A stretch of 64,000 nt of DNA, from NCBI GenBank assembly GCA_934101575.1, contig CAKORJ010000002.1, forward strand, positions 62,001 to 126,000, read 5' to 3'. The translations under genes and the position numbers were made by a program. The stretch is from an uncultured Bacilli bacterium. Its GTDB lineage: Bacteria > Bacillota_I > Bacilli_A > RF39 > UBA660. Below, one piece after another: positions 40,880 to 49,800 of this stretch. Each line of letters opens with the position of its first letter. Position 1 is the stretch's first letter. The notes under the pieces were generated by a model. That model searched no databases. It worked only from the letters and a program-made list of their open reading frames with translations, and was not told the DNA's origin.

Positions 40880-41089
40880 TACGAATGGTAATAAACCAAT
40901 AATACGTGCTTTTTTTATTTCTCCGGCTATATATCTTTGATGCTTAGCACATGCTCCTGTTACACGTCTTGGAAGGATTTTCCCTCTTTCATTTGTATAT
41001 TTTTTTAAGATATCAACATCTTTATAATTGATTTCTTTTCCTTCACACATATAACATCTTTTTTTTCTTTTTTTATAGAATTCTGCCAT
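40874..41089 (-). CDS. rpsR: Ribosomal protein S18
   Basis: The 71-residue product has the family core LPRRVTGACAKHQRYI and GLLPFVK. CYMC plus the later Cys suggest a zinc-binding S18 version. It ends the rpsF-ssb-rpsR operon. Confidence 0.96.
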   Translation of the reverse strand: MAEFYKKRKKRCYMCEGKEINYKDVDILKKYTNERGKILPRRVTGACAKHQRYIAGEIKKARIIGLLPFVK

Positions 41090-41108
41090 GTTTTTTCCTC
41101 CTTATAGA

Positions 41109-41576
41109 TTAAAATGGCAAGTCATTTTCTTCAATTTTTATTTCTGCTCCAAAATCTTTGAATGGATCATCTGGTATATCATTTAAATTGTTTTCTTTTT
41201 TTGGTTCATCAAGATTATATGGATTGACACTATTATTTTCTTGTTTTTGTTCTCTTGATGCTTTAGTATCTAAAAATTGAACATTGTCTGCTACTACTTC
41301 TGTTACATATCTTTTTTGACCGTTTTGATCGTCATAACTTCTTGTTTGTATACGTCCATCTATAGCAACTTGACTGCCTTGATTTATATAATTTTTGCAA
41401 TTTTCTGCTTGTTTTCTCCAAACTACTATATTGATAAAATCAGTTTCTCTTTCTCCATTTTGTCCTGTAAAATTTCTATTTACTGCTAATGAGAAAGTTG
41501 CAACTGGGATGTTTGAAGATGTATACCTTAATTCTGGATCTCTTACTAATCTACCAATTAAAAATACTTTATTCAT
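41109..41576 (-). CDS. ssb: Single-stranded DNA-binding protein
   Basis: The 155-residue product starts MNKVFLIGRLVRDPELRYT and has the OB fold to about residue 105, an Asn/Glu-rich linker and the acidic partner-binding tip ENDLPF. Located between rpsF and rpsR, as in most Firmicutes. Confidence 0.97.
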   Translation of the reverse strand: MNKVFLIGRLVRDPELRYTSSNIPVATFSLAVNRNFTGQNGERETDFINIVVWRKQAENCKNYINQGSQVAIDGRIQTRSYDDQNGQKRYVTEVVADNVQFLDTKASREQKQENNSVNPYNLDEPKKENNLNDIPDDPFKDFGAEIKIEENDLPF

Positions 41577-41587
41577 TTTTTTACCTC

Positions 41588-41875
41588 TTAATCTTCAATT
41601 TTTGTTACTAAAGCACGGATAACAGTTTCGCTAATATTAACTATACGATTAAATTCGCTTATTGCTTCTCTTGGTGCTTCTACTGTTAAAAGATAATAGT
41701 AACCAGTCTTATGTTTTTTGATTTCATATGCTAAATCTCTTTGTCCCATTTCTTTTTCTTCAAGTATGTTAGCTTTGTTATCTGTTAGTACTTTTTTCAT
41801 GTTTTCAAATGCTTTTTTAATTGCTGCTTCTTCTAGAGTTGGTTTTACTATAAACATTATTTCGTACTTTTTCAT
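41588..41875 (-). CDS. rpsF: Ribosomal protein S6
   Basis: The 95-residue product starts MKKYEIMFIVKPTLEE and has the GQRDLAYEIKKHKTGYY segment of S6. It is first in the rpsF-ssb-rpsR operon. The leader can form GCTTC/GAAGC and GAGTA/TACTC hairpins, which may be part of S6-S18 feedback, but the known motif is not evident. Confidence 0.96.
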   Translation of the reverse strand: MKKYEIMFIVKPTLEEAAIKKAFENMKKVLTDNKANILEEKEMGQRDLAYEIKKHKTGYYYLLTVEAPREAISEFNRIVNISETVIRALVTKIED

Positions 41876-41942
41876 ACTTTTACACCTCCTTTTGGTCTTA
41901 TGGCTTCTTATGAAGCAAGGAGTAACTTAATACTCGTTTTGT

Positions 41943-41971
41943 ATTATAACAACAAATTTTATGTTTGTCTA
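41943..41971 (-). promoter_or_regulatory. rpsF promoter
   Basis: On the minus strand TAGACA (41971-41966), 17 bp and TATAAT (41948-41943), with TGT before the -10. The -35 overlaps the final stop codon of the interrupted gene upstream. Confidence 0.75.
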
Positions 41972-42241
41972 GTTTTTATTTAATTTTCGTTCCCATATTT
42001 TTCTTATATATTTAAGCGATAGGGTAAATCCTATTACTGGAACTATTGATGTTAAGAATATACTATTGTAATTTTTCACTAGATAGGAATATATTAAAAC
42101 TATTATGTATGTTAAAATACATATAAATACTTTTCTAGTGGTACTTGTTTCTCATTTTTTATCTAATTCTACTTTTTTATTTCTTTTATTAATTTTTAAT
42201 ATTTCATTTGTTAAGTTTTTTAAATCTTGGTTTGATTCCAT
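41969..42241 (-). pseudogene. Small membrane-protein gene interrupted by an in-frame TGA
   Basis: The ATG at 42241 opens MESNQDLKNLTNEILKIN and reaches TGA at codon 30 (42154-42152). The same frame then runs open for 60 more codons to TAG (41971-41969): ETSTTRKVFICILTYI... with one strong membrane helix pair and a basic end (KYIRKIWERKLNKN). The position after KK and before E looks like a Trp (KKWE), so a TGG to TGA change is the simplest reading. The ATG follows the preceding gene's TAA by one base, so it was once the third gene of that unit. Readthrough is an alternative. Confidence 0.55.
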
Positions 42242-42242
42242 G

Positions 42243-42995
42243 TTACACTCCTTTTTTATTCATTTTTTTGAATTTGAAAAATTTATATGCTTTTAGTATT
42301 AATGTTAGTATTAGATATAATGATGATATTATTAATAATGTTATTTGATAATCTGCTAGGGAATATGATAGGGGACTTAGTATTATAATTATTATATATA
42401 TTTTATCTAGTATATCTATATTGGTTTTTTGATGTTTTATTCGATCTTTTAATTTAAGCAAAAGACATGCTAGTATGTATATTATTGTTATACTAAATAG
42501 GATTTGTTCATCTTCTATGCTGCTATTATTAAATAGATCATTTATAAAGAGTAGTGATATGTTTAGTATTGCATTACTAACTAATAGTTTTTTAAATTGA
42601 TTTTTTTTACTTTTTGTTACAACGTAATATGCTAGGGATACTATTACTGATACTTCAAAAATTAATAATATTTTTTGCATGGTATTGTTGTGTAAGTTCA
42701 TTTCTTGTACTAATAGAACTGTACCAGTTTTACTTTTCTCGTATGAATCTAAAATTGTTTTTTCGTGCAAGAAACTAGGATCTTTTATTGTAGATTCTGT
42801 GTAGTTGAACCCTCCTTCTAAATGTTTTGAATATTCTTTGGTTATTTCTACATTATTACTGTTTAATAGGGTAATTGTTTTATATTCATTGTATAATGAT
42901 TCTAAACAAAAATAAGTTGTAAATATTAATGAAAATACTATTATTAAACACTTTAAATATCTTAAGATTATTTTTATTTTATCGTTCATTTTCAT
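42243..42995 (-). CDS. Multi-pass membrane protein of unknown function
   Basis: The 250-residue product (ATG 42995, SD AAAGG; a longer frame opens at 43091) has an N-terminal helix, an extracellular loop of about 70 residues, then about five more helices and a basic end (KFFKFKKMNKKGV). No motif is recognised. It lies after the pilin-like gene, separated by a terminator hairpin, and before the interrupted small gene. A role with the pilin-like surface protein is possible but unsupported. Confidence 0.55.
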   Translation of the reverse strand: MKMNDKIKIILRYLKCLIIVFSLIFTTYFCLESLYNEYKTITLLNSNNVEITKEYSKHLEGGFNYTESTIKDPSFLHEKTILDSYEKSKTGTVLLVQEMNLHNNTMQKILLIFEVSVIVSLAYYVVTKSKKNQFKKLLVSNAILNISLLFINDLFNNSSIEDEQILFSITIIYILACLLLKLKDRIKHQKTNIDILDKIYIIIIILSPLSYSLADYQITLLIISSLYLILTLILKAYKFFKFKKMNKKGV

Positions 42996-43032
42996 TTTCC
43001 TTTCTGAGAGTATTTTATCATATTTTTTAACA

Positions 43033-43061
43033 AAGAAAAAGAACTGAATAACTCGGTTCTT
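43033..43061 (-). terminator. Terminator of the pilin-like gene
   Basis: AAGAAC (43039-43044) and GTTCTT (43056-43061) form a stem with an 11-base loop, followed by a U-rich tract in minus-strand reading. The stem overlaps the stop codon. Confidence 0.65.
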
Positions 43062-45048
43062 AATTTTTTGATTCTGTTTCACAAACTCCATCTGATGACT
43101 TGTAGTGAAATGTTGAATTTGATCCGGTTGTTAATGCTGTTATTTTGGCATGGCCACTTTTGATGTTTCCTTTGTCTATTGAGTCATTGGCATAGCTTGG
43201 CATTTTTACCAATTTATTTCTTATATTAGTCCAGCTGTAACCTTCACCATCTATCATTGTTGTATTTTTGAAAATGTAATCATTGTTGTAATATGAACAT
43301 GTTTTATCTGTTGTTCCGATATAATTTGTTGGATTAGTTCCTGTTTCTTTACAGCTGGTATTATTTTTATTTTTTAGTGATATGCTTCCTGTATGCCCTG
43401 ATATGTAAGAAGAGCCTCCTGCTCCGGAAGAGTGGCATAATCCGCTATCTTCTCTTGCCATTGCAAATGCTAGGCCTCCGCCGGCTCCACCGTAGTAGCC
43501 TCCACCGCCACCTCCGCCAGCTTCTGCTGATGAACCATTTCCTGCTATTCCTAAGGTTCCATCTGTTCCTACATTTCCACTTTTTTCATCACATTTTGCA
43601 CTTGATGTGCATGGATTTGTTTTGCCTCCTTGTTTTTGAGTTCCTGCTCCTACAAATCCGTATTTTGTACCAGCTTTAGTTGTACTTGTTCCTGGATAAG
43701 CATTTGTTTCTTGGGTTGTCCATATGTCAGTACTGTAGTTTAGGATGGCTTTTTGATATCCTTCGTAGCCAATTAGACCTCCGCCAGCGCCTCCTGTTCC
43801 TTCAATTTTTTGTTCATAGTTTTTCATTTTTCCTTCGAAATATTGTGTTCCACCACCACCAGCTGCTACCATTATTCTGCTTTTTAGTGAATTTAGATCG
43901 TTCCATTCTCCTGCTGTTAACCTTATGTCTGTTGCTCCTCCTCCAGATGAGGAATTGTGATATCCTTTTGTACGTGGATATTCTTTTACGCCTGCTGCTT
44001 TACTTCCTGCATTATATGCTTCACTGTTAAAGGTTCCTGCTGTTGTAGCATTTTGTCCAGTATGAATATATAACTTTGTTCCTTTTTTTAGCTCTATTTC
44101 ACCACTTGTATATGAACCTTTCCCTATACTGTTTTTCATTTCTAGTGGATAGTAATTACCTGCTGCTCCCCATAGTTCTATTTTATATTTTCCATCTACA
44201 GGAACATTAAATTCTTGTGCTTTATCTACGTATTCATAGTTATATTTTATATCTGTTTTTACATTTAGAGTTAATTCTAAATTATTTAGTGGTATTATTT
44301 TATTGTTTTGTTTGAATGATAATCTATAAACTTCTTCATTATTTTTCATTTTTTCTGAAGTTAAGATTTTGGTTTCTTTATTTTCTGATAATGTTTGTGT
44401 TGATTTTTGTTTAAATTTATTATTTTCTTTTTTCTCAAGTATAACTGTTACATTTTTGTTTGTTTTTAGAACAGAATTTATTAATACTTCTTTTTCTTGA
44501 TTTAGTTTTGACGTTACTGTAAAAGTTATATAGTTTTTAGCATATGTGTAATCAACGTTTGAATCTTTTTGTTGATTATTTTTATTTTCTTCCGATTCTT
44601 TACAAGATGGTGGGGCGCTTTGCGGCTCAGGATTACAGTATTCTTTTTCTTCTTCGGTTGATATATAGTTATTGGTTCCACACTTCATACAAACATTATA
44701 ATGAGGTCCGTTTTCTGTTTTTCTTACTATTATGTAGCTTTCTCCTGTACAACTGTTTCCTTGTGCATCTTTAAATTCTTTTGTTATGTAGTTTTTTGTT
44801 GTTAATTCTGATAATGTTACTACATCTGTTTTTTTATAATTATTTTTGTTTGGAATCCTTTGTTTATTTTCTGAATAAAAGTTTTTCCCTGATACTAATA
44901 GTTGTTGTTTTAACTCTTTGTTGTATTTTTCTCTAGATGTATTCATATACTTTGTTATTCCAGCGACTGTTATTACTGACAAAATCGCTATTATTATTAT
45001 GACTATTAATACTTCAATAATTGTAAATCCATTAGTTTTCTGTTTCAT
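43060..45048 (-). CDS. Type IV pilin-like protein with large Gly-rich domain
   Basis: The 662-residue product begins MKQKTNGFTIIEVLIVIIII, a class III prepilin signal with the G-F cleavage site and Glu at +5, so it should be processed by a prepilin peptidase and anchored. A short pilin-like alpha1 helix and a region with CxxC cysteines follow. The second half (about 285-620) is a glycine-rich domain with GGGATDIRL, MVAAGGGGTQYF, GGAGGGLIGY and AEAGGGGGGGYYGGAGGG, matching the pattern of the ALK-type Gly-rich family (PF12810). No pilus ATPase or peptidase gene is in the window. Confidence 0.75.
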   Translation of the reverse strand: MKQKTNGFTIIEVLIVIIIIAILSVITVAGITKYMNTSREKYNKELKQQLLVSGKNFYSENKQRIPNKNNYKKTDVVTLSELTTKNYITKEFKDAQGNSCTGESYIIVRKTENGPHYNVCMKCGTNNYISTEEEKEYCNPEPQSAPPSCKESEENKNNQQKDSNVDYTYAKNYITFTVTSKLNQEKEVLINSVLKTNKNVTVILEKKENNKFKQKSTQTLSENKETKILTSEKMKNNEEVYRLSFKQNNKIIPLNNLELTLNVKTDIKYNYEYVDKAQEFNVPVDGKYKIELWGAAGNYYPLEMKNSIGKGSYTSGEIELKKGTKLYIHTGQNATTAGTFNSEAYNAGSKAAGVKEYPRTKGYHNSSSGGGATDIRLTAGEWNDLNSLKSRIMVAAGGGGTQYFEGKMKNYEQKIEGTGGAGGGLIGYEGYQKAILNYSTDIWTTQETNAYPGTSTTKAGTKYGFVGAGTQKQGGKTNPCTSSAKCDEKSGNVGTDGTLGIAGNGSSAEAGGGGGGGYYGGAGGGLAFAMAREDSGLCHSSGAGGSSYISGHTGSISLKNKNNTSCKETGTNPTNYIGTTDKTCSYYNNDYIFKNTTMIDGEGYSWTNIRNKLVKMPSYANDSIDKGNIKSGHAKITALTTGSNSTFHYKSSDGVCETESKN

Positions 45049-45121
45049 TTTTTTACTTCCTTTCTATTTTATATAGTTAGTTTATCATAATTTTCTATTT
45101 TTGAATAGTAAAATTTATAAT

Positions 45122-45150
45122 AAAAAGTTAATGATTTTTACCATTAACTT
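45122..45150. terminator. Hairpin between the pilin-like gene and ychF
   Basis: AAGTTAATG (45125-45133) and CATTAACTT (45142-45150) form a 9-bp stem with U-rich flanks on both strands. It is the second hairpin after ychF; the rest of 45049-45234 shows nothing else. Confidence 0.55.
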
Positions 45151-45214
45151 CGATCTATTTTTTTTCTGGTTTTATATATCTTTTTATTTGTACTGTTAAT
45201 TATTATTTTTTTAT

Positions 45215-45236
45215 ATAAAAAAAGAACATAGTTCTT
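45215..45236 (-). terminator. ychF terminator
   Basis: AAGAAC and GTTCTT pair around ATA, followed in minus-strand reading by a U run; overlaps the ychF stop codon region. Confidence 0.75.
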
Positions 45237-46332
45237 ATAGATTAAATCTGAAATGACATATATCTCCATCTTGCATTATATAGTCTTTTCCTTCTAATCT
45301 TAGTTTTCCTAGTTCTTTTACTTTTTGTTCTGTTCCAGCGGATATTAAGTCTTCATAGGCTATTACTTCGGCTTTTATGAATCCTTTTTCAAAATCTGTA
45401 TGGATTATTCCTGCACATTCTTTGGCATTCATTCCGTTTTTGTATGTCCATGCTCTTACTTCTTGTGGGCCGGCGGTGAAGTAGGTTTTTAATCCTAATA
45501 AAGAATATGTGGTTTCTACTAACTTATCTAATCCGCTTTTTTCTATACCTAATTCTTTTAGCATTTCATTTTTATCTTCTTCGTCTAATTCTGCTAGTTC
45601 TGATTCTATTTTTGCTGATACTTTTATTACTTTGGAATTTTCTTTAGCAGCATATTCTTCTAATTCTTTTACATAATTATTGTCTTCATTTATTTCTTCT
45701 TCACTTACATTTGCTAGATATATATGTGGTTTTAAAGTTAAAAGATTGAATGATTTCAGTGAGAATAGTTCATCTTCTTCGTATTTAATTAATCTTAATG
45801 GAATATTTTTTTCTAGGGCTTCTTTTGATTTTTCTAATGCTGTTAATTCTATCAAGGTTTCTTTGTCTTTTGTTGTTTGTGCTTTTTTCTTTATTTTATC
45901 TATTCTATTTGATATTATTTCTAGGTCTGCTAGGGCTAATTCTAAGTTAATTATTTCTAAATCTCTTATTGGATTTATATTTCCTTCGACGTGTGTTATT
46001 TCTTTATTTTCAAAACATCTAACTACTTCACATATTGCATCTACTTCTCTTATATGTGATAAGAATTTATTTCCTAATCCTTCTCCTTCGGATGCTCCTT
46101 TTACTATTCCAGCAATATCTACAAATTCGAAACTTGCTGGTTTTATTTCTTTTGGATTGTACATTTCTGCTAGTTTTTGTAATCTTTGATCTGGTACATT
46201 TACTATACCTATATTTGGATCTATTGTGGCAAATGGATAGTTTGCTATTAATATATCTTTTTTTGTTATTGCATTAAACAATGTTGATTTACCTACGTTT
46301 GGCAGACCAACTATTCCAGCTTTTAAGCTCAT
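45235..46332 (-). CDS. ychF: Redox/ribosome-associated ATPase YchF
   Basis: YchF (Ola1/YyaF) is an Obg-family P-loop protein that prefers ATP. The 365-residue product has GLPNVGKSTLFNAI (G1), a central coiled-coil and the C-terminal TGS-like domain with HTDFEKGFIKAEVI. In Bacillus yyaF is near parA/parB with yyzM, as here. Confidence 0.96.
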   Translation of the reverse strand: MSLKAGIVGLPNVGKSTLFNAITKKDILIANYPFATIDPNIGIVNVPDQRLQKLAEMYNPKEIKPASFEFVDIAGIVKGASEGEGLGNKFLSHIREVDAICEVVRCFENKEITHVEGNINPIRDLEIINLELALADLEIISNRIDKIKKKAQTTKDKETLIELTALEKSKEALEKNIPLRLIKYEEDELFSLKSFNLLTLKPHIYLANVSEEEINEDNNYVKELEEYAAKENSKVIKVSAKIESELAELDEEDKNEMLKELGIEKSGLDKLVETTYSLLGLKTYFTAGPQEVRAWTYKNGMNAKECAGIIHTDFEKGFIKAEVIAYEDLISAGTEQKVKELGKLRLEGKDYIMQDGDICHFRFNL

Positions 46333-46347
46333 GTTAATTCCTCCTTG

Positions 46348-47943
46348 TTATAATACTGGATATACTCCAGGTCCTAACGGTAATCCTATTAAATACCATA
46401 GTAAGATAATTGCTATCCACGCTACTGATAAAGCTATTAAATATGGTGTCATGATTTTTATACCATCTCTTATACCATAAACCTTTTTTTCTTCTTTATT
46501 ATATATATTTAAATAACCCAAGTATACTACAAAATATGCTAGTAGGGGAGTTACTCCATTTGTCATAGATTCTGCTGCTCTAAATATAAATTGCGAATAT
46601 TGGGGTGACATATTAAGTTGCATCATGGCTGGGACTAATATTGGTGATATTATCATCCATTTTGTGATTGTACTTGGTACAAATAGGTTTGAAATAGCTA
46701 TTACTAGTATTGCTACTATTATTAATAGCACTCCTGACAATGGTACTGCTTTTAGTATACTTGATAACCATACTACTATTATTGTTCCTATATTTGTTTC
46801 TTTAAATATTGCTATGAATTGCGCTGCAAAGAAAACCATTACTAATAGAATTCCTAAGTCTCCTAATCTATTTGTTAGTTTTTGGAATAATTCTTTATCA
46901 TTTTTTACTGATTTTGCTCCTATTGCATATGCTATTCCTGTTACTATCATAAATAGAGCTAGCATATATGTAAATCCTGCTTCTAAATAAGAGTTTTCTC
47001 CAAATAATTGATAAGCATATGATTTTTCTGTACTATCTAGTAATGCTCCAGAGAATGGTAGTCCTGGAACTATCATATATATGAATATTACTGTTACTAT
47101 AATGGCTGCAAATAGGGCATATCTTAATCCTTTTTTCTCTTGTTCTTCGGATTTTATTTTCTTTTGTTCTTCATATTGCAAATCCAAATATTCTATTTCT
47201 TTTGTTTGATCTAAATCATCTTTTTTCTTGCGAATGTATCTTCCTAGTTTTTTTACTATATATTTTTCTGTTATAATTGTTCCTATTATTGATATTATAA
47301 TACATGAGAATATCATTATGTATAGATTTGATGTCATTCTTACATAGAATGTTTCATCTATTAGATTGGCTGCACTCATTGTATATGGTATTAAGGACAT
47401 GTCTGTGGATCCAACGAAGAAACTTACACTGTATCCAAATGCTACTCCGGCAAATGCTGTTGCTATACCAACTAGTGGATTTCTACCATTAAATAAGAAT
47501 AGTAGGGCACCTAATGGTATTAGTACCGCATATCCTACTTCATTTACTATACTTGAAAAAACTGCTAGTAGAAATAGAATAAATGTTATTATTTTTGGAT
47601 TTATTTTGGCTAGTTTTCTTTTCATAAAAACTTGTATTAATCCTGTTTCTTCTGCTACTGCTATTCCCATTAATGTTATTATTAAAGTACTGACTGTTGT
47701 AAAGCTTATAAAGTTTGTTGATGCATTACTTATGATTGATTTTATACCATCATATGATAACATGTTTTTTACTGTTACTATGGTTTGTTCTAATTCATTT
47801 GTTTCCAAATTTACACTGTCATATGATGCTGAAATATTAAATAGTGATAATATAGCACTTAATATTATTGTTGCAACTATTAATATTACAAAACTTGTTA
47901 TTGGATGAAGTTTTAGTTTTTTGTTTTTTTTCTTTCTTGCCAT
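46348..47943 (-). CDS. AbgT-family transporter
   Basis: The 531-residue product has about 11-13 membrane segments and the AbgT landmarks NPLVGIATAFAGVAFGYS and a second SGVLLIIVAILVIAISNLFVPSTITKW. AbgT proteins move p-aminobenzoyl-glutamate or export antimetabolites such as sulfonamides. The substrate is open. The ATG at 47943 has SD GAGGAG, preferred over the frame opening at 47958. It lies between ychF and DUF951. Confidence 0.85.
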   Translation of the reverse strand: MARKKKNKKLKLHPITSFVILIVATIILSAILSLFNISASYDSVNLETNELEQTIVTVKNMLSYDGIKSIISNASTNFISFTTVSTLIITLMGIAVAEETGLIQVFMKRKLAKINPKIITFILFLLAVFSSIVNEVGYAVLIPLGALLFLFNGRNPLVGIATAFAGVAFGYSVSFFVGSTDMSLIPYTMSAANLIDETFYVRMTSNLYIMIFSCIIISIIGTIITEKYIVKKLGRYIRKKKDDLDQTKEIEYLDLQYEEQKKIKSEEQEKKGLRYALFAAIIVTVIFIYMIVPGLPFSGALLDSTEKSYAYQLFGENSYLEAGFTYMLALFMIVTGIAYAIGAKSVKNDKELFQKLTNRLGDLGILLVMVFFAAQFIAIFKETNIGTIIVVWLSSILKAVPLSGVLLIIVAILVIAISNLFVPSTITKWMIISPILVPAMMQLNMSPQYSQFIFRAAESMTNGVTPLLAYFVVYLGYLNIYNKEEKKVYGIRDGIKIMTPYLIALSVAWIAIILLWYLIGLPLGPGVYPVL

Positions 47944-47947
47944 ATTT

Positions 47948-48133
47948 CTACTCCTCAATTATTTTTTTTATTTTTTTATTAAATTCTATTCTTGGAATCA
48001 TTACTGATCTTCCACAATTTATACATTTTAATTTTATATCTGCACCTAATCTTGTTATTTCCCATAAATTTGTTCCACATGGGTGTTGTTTTTTCATTAT
48101 TACTTTTGTTCCTAATACATAGTTTTTATCCAT
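47948..48133 (-). CDS. DUF951 (YyzM-like) zinc-ribbon protein
   Basis: The 61-residue product has HPCGTNLWEITRLGADIKLKC in part and INCGRSVMIPR, the DUF951 pattern with three Cys and a His. Function unknown. It overlaps the mscS gene by 8 bp and precedes AbgT; in Bacillus yyzM lies next to yyaF (ychF). Confidence 0.88.
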   Translation of the reverse strand: MDKNYVLGTKVIMKKQHPCGTNLWEITRLGADIKLKCINCGRSVMIPRIEFNKKIKKIIEE

Positions 48134-48917
48134 TTTTTACCTCTATTATATTATACGGTACGGATATGTTTTCTTTATCAAACTCTTCTTTTATTATTCT
48201 ATTAATTTTTCTTTTTGTACTGAATTGTGTGTCTTGTTTTACTGGAATGAATATTCTATAGCTGATACATGAGTCCTTAAATTCGTTTAATCCCCAGTTT
48301 TCTATATTTCCTTTTAATGTTTCTACTTCTTTTTCTGTTCTTTTTATAATTTTATCTATTACTTTATCTGTTTTTTTATTATCTATTTCATATGGAATAG
48401 GGATGTCTATTATTACATTTGGGTTTGTTTTAGAATAGTTTATTACTTCTATAATACTTCTATTTGATATTATTTTTATTGTATTCTCATAGCTTTTAAT
48501 TTTTGTACTTTTTAATCCTAAATCTATTACTGTTCCTGTAAAACCGTTTATTTCTACTAAATCTCCTATATCGAATTGATCTTCAAATATTATTGATAAT
48601 CCTGCAAGGATGTCTTGCATTACATCTTTTAGTGCTAAACTTAATATTACTGAAACTACTCCTAGTCCTGCGACTATAGAGGTTACATTTACTCCTAGTA
48701 TATTAAGGATGGTTGCACCAACTAGTACTATGACTACGTATTTTACTATGTTTTGTATTAGTTTTTGCATTGTTTTTTGTCTTTTTTTCTTTAATCTTTT
48801 AGTATTTCTTATTATAATTCCTTTTATTATTTGATAAACTATCCATCCTAATAATATATATATTATTATTAAGTGTACATCTTTATCTATTATAAATTTT
48901 AAAAAATCTTTTATCAA
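48126..48917 (-). CDS. Small-conductance mechanosensitive channel (MscS family)
   Basis: The 263-residue product has three membrane helices, the last one gly/ala-rich (SIVAGLGVVSVILSLALKDV), followed by DILAGLSIIFEDQFDIGDLVEINGFTG of the MscS beta domain and a C-terminal alpha-beta part. It releases osmolytes on hypo-osmotic shock. MscS genes commonly lie downstream of parB in Firmicutes, as here (10 bp after). Confidence 0.9.
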   Translation of the reverse strand: MIKDFLKFIIDKDVHLIIIYILLGWIVYQIIKGIIIRNTKRLKKKRQKTMQKLIQNIVKYVVIVLVGATILNILGVNVTSIVAGLGVVSVILSLALKDVMQDILAGLSIIFEDQFDIGDLVEINGFTGTVIDLGLKSTKIKSYENTIKIISNRSIIEVINYSKTNPNVIIDIPIPYEIDNKKTDKVIDKIIKRTEKEVETLKGNIENWGLNEFKDSCISYRIFIPVKQDTQFSTKRKINRIIKEEFDKENISVPYNIIEVKNG

Positions 48918-48927
48918 TTATCATCAC

Positions 48928-49800
48928 CTACTTATTAAAGTTTATGATTTCTAGTATTCTATTTAAATCATTTTCATTTTCATAGTTTATTTCTAATTTT
49001 TTTTGTTTTATTTTTACTTTGGTTCCTAAATAGCTTTCTAGTTCTCTTTCCAATAATTCATATTCTTTGTTTCTTGGCTTTGTATGTTGTTCTTCTTTTT
49101 TTGTTTCTTTTTTTGTTTCTTCTTCTATTTCTCTTACATTTAAGTTTTGATTTACTATTTTATCTGCTAATTCTACTATTTTTTCTTTGCTTTCTAGTTT
49201 GGATAAAGTTCTTGCATGACTTTGAGTTATTTTGCCTTGTCTTACTAGTTCTTTGACTGGTTCTGGTAAGGTTAGTAAACCTAAAATGTTTGTTATATAA
49301 CTTCTACTTTTTCCAACTCTTTTTGCTACTTGTTCTTGTGTTAAACTAAGATTTTTCATTAGTGACTCATAAGCCATTGCTTCTTCTATGGAATTTAGGT
49401 TTTCTCTTTGAAGGTTTTCTAATACTGCTATTTCCATCATTTGTTCATCAGTGAAGTTTCTAACAATGCATGGTATTGTTTCTTTTCCTGCTAATTTTGA
49501 AGCTCTATATCTTCTTTCCCCGGCTACTATTTCGTAGTCTTTTATGCTTTTTTTAACTATTATTGGTTGAATTACTCCATGCTCTTTTATTGATTCTGCT
49601 AATTCTCTTAATGCTTCTTCGTTAAATGTTTTTCTTGGTTGATAAGGATTTACTCTTAGTTTTGATATTGGAAGTTCTTTTATTTCTTCTTCATCTGCTG
49701 TTTCCATTATTTTTTCTTCCATTTTGTCATAGTTTATGTCTTCAATATTAAATAATTCTTCTAGTCCTCGTCCTAATGCTCTTCTTTTAGTTTGTTCCAT
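48928..49800 (-). CDS. parB: Chromosome-partitioning protein ParB/Spo0J
   Basis: ParB binds parS near the origin and loads SMC. The 290-residue product starts with RALGRGLEELF, has the CTPase motif ERRYRASKLAG and the HTH LTQEQVAKRVGKSRSYITN. It overlaps parA by 14 bp. No parS site was recognised inside the window. Confidence 0.93.
   Translation of the reverse strand: MEQTKRRALGRGLEELFNIEDINYDKMEEKIMETADEEEIKELPISKLRVNPYQPRKTFNEEALRELAESIKEHGVIQPIIVKKSIKDYEIVAGERRYRASKLAGKETIPCIVRNFTDEQMMEIAVLENLQRENLNSIEEAMAYESLMKNLSLTQEQVAKRVGKSRSYITNILGLLTLPEPVKELVRQGKITQSHARTLSKLESKEKIVELADKIVNQNLNVREIEEETKKETKKEEQHTKPRNKEYELLERELESYLGTKVKIKQKKLEINYENENDLNRILEIINFNK

Noticed and set aside
41969..42241. 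Genetic code 4 (UGA = Trp) for the organism
   Set aside because: lgt, pssA and the DUF1287 gene end at TGA, and all conserved Trp positions seen use TGG.
43480..43530. GC-rich patch as horizontally acquired DNA
   Set aside because: The local GC rise is explained by runs of Gly and Ala codons in the Gly-rich domain.
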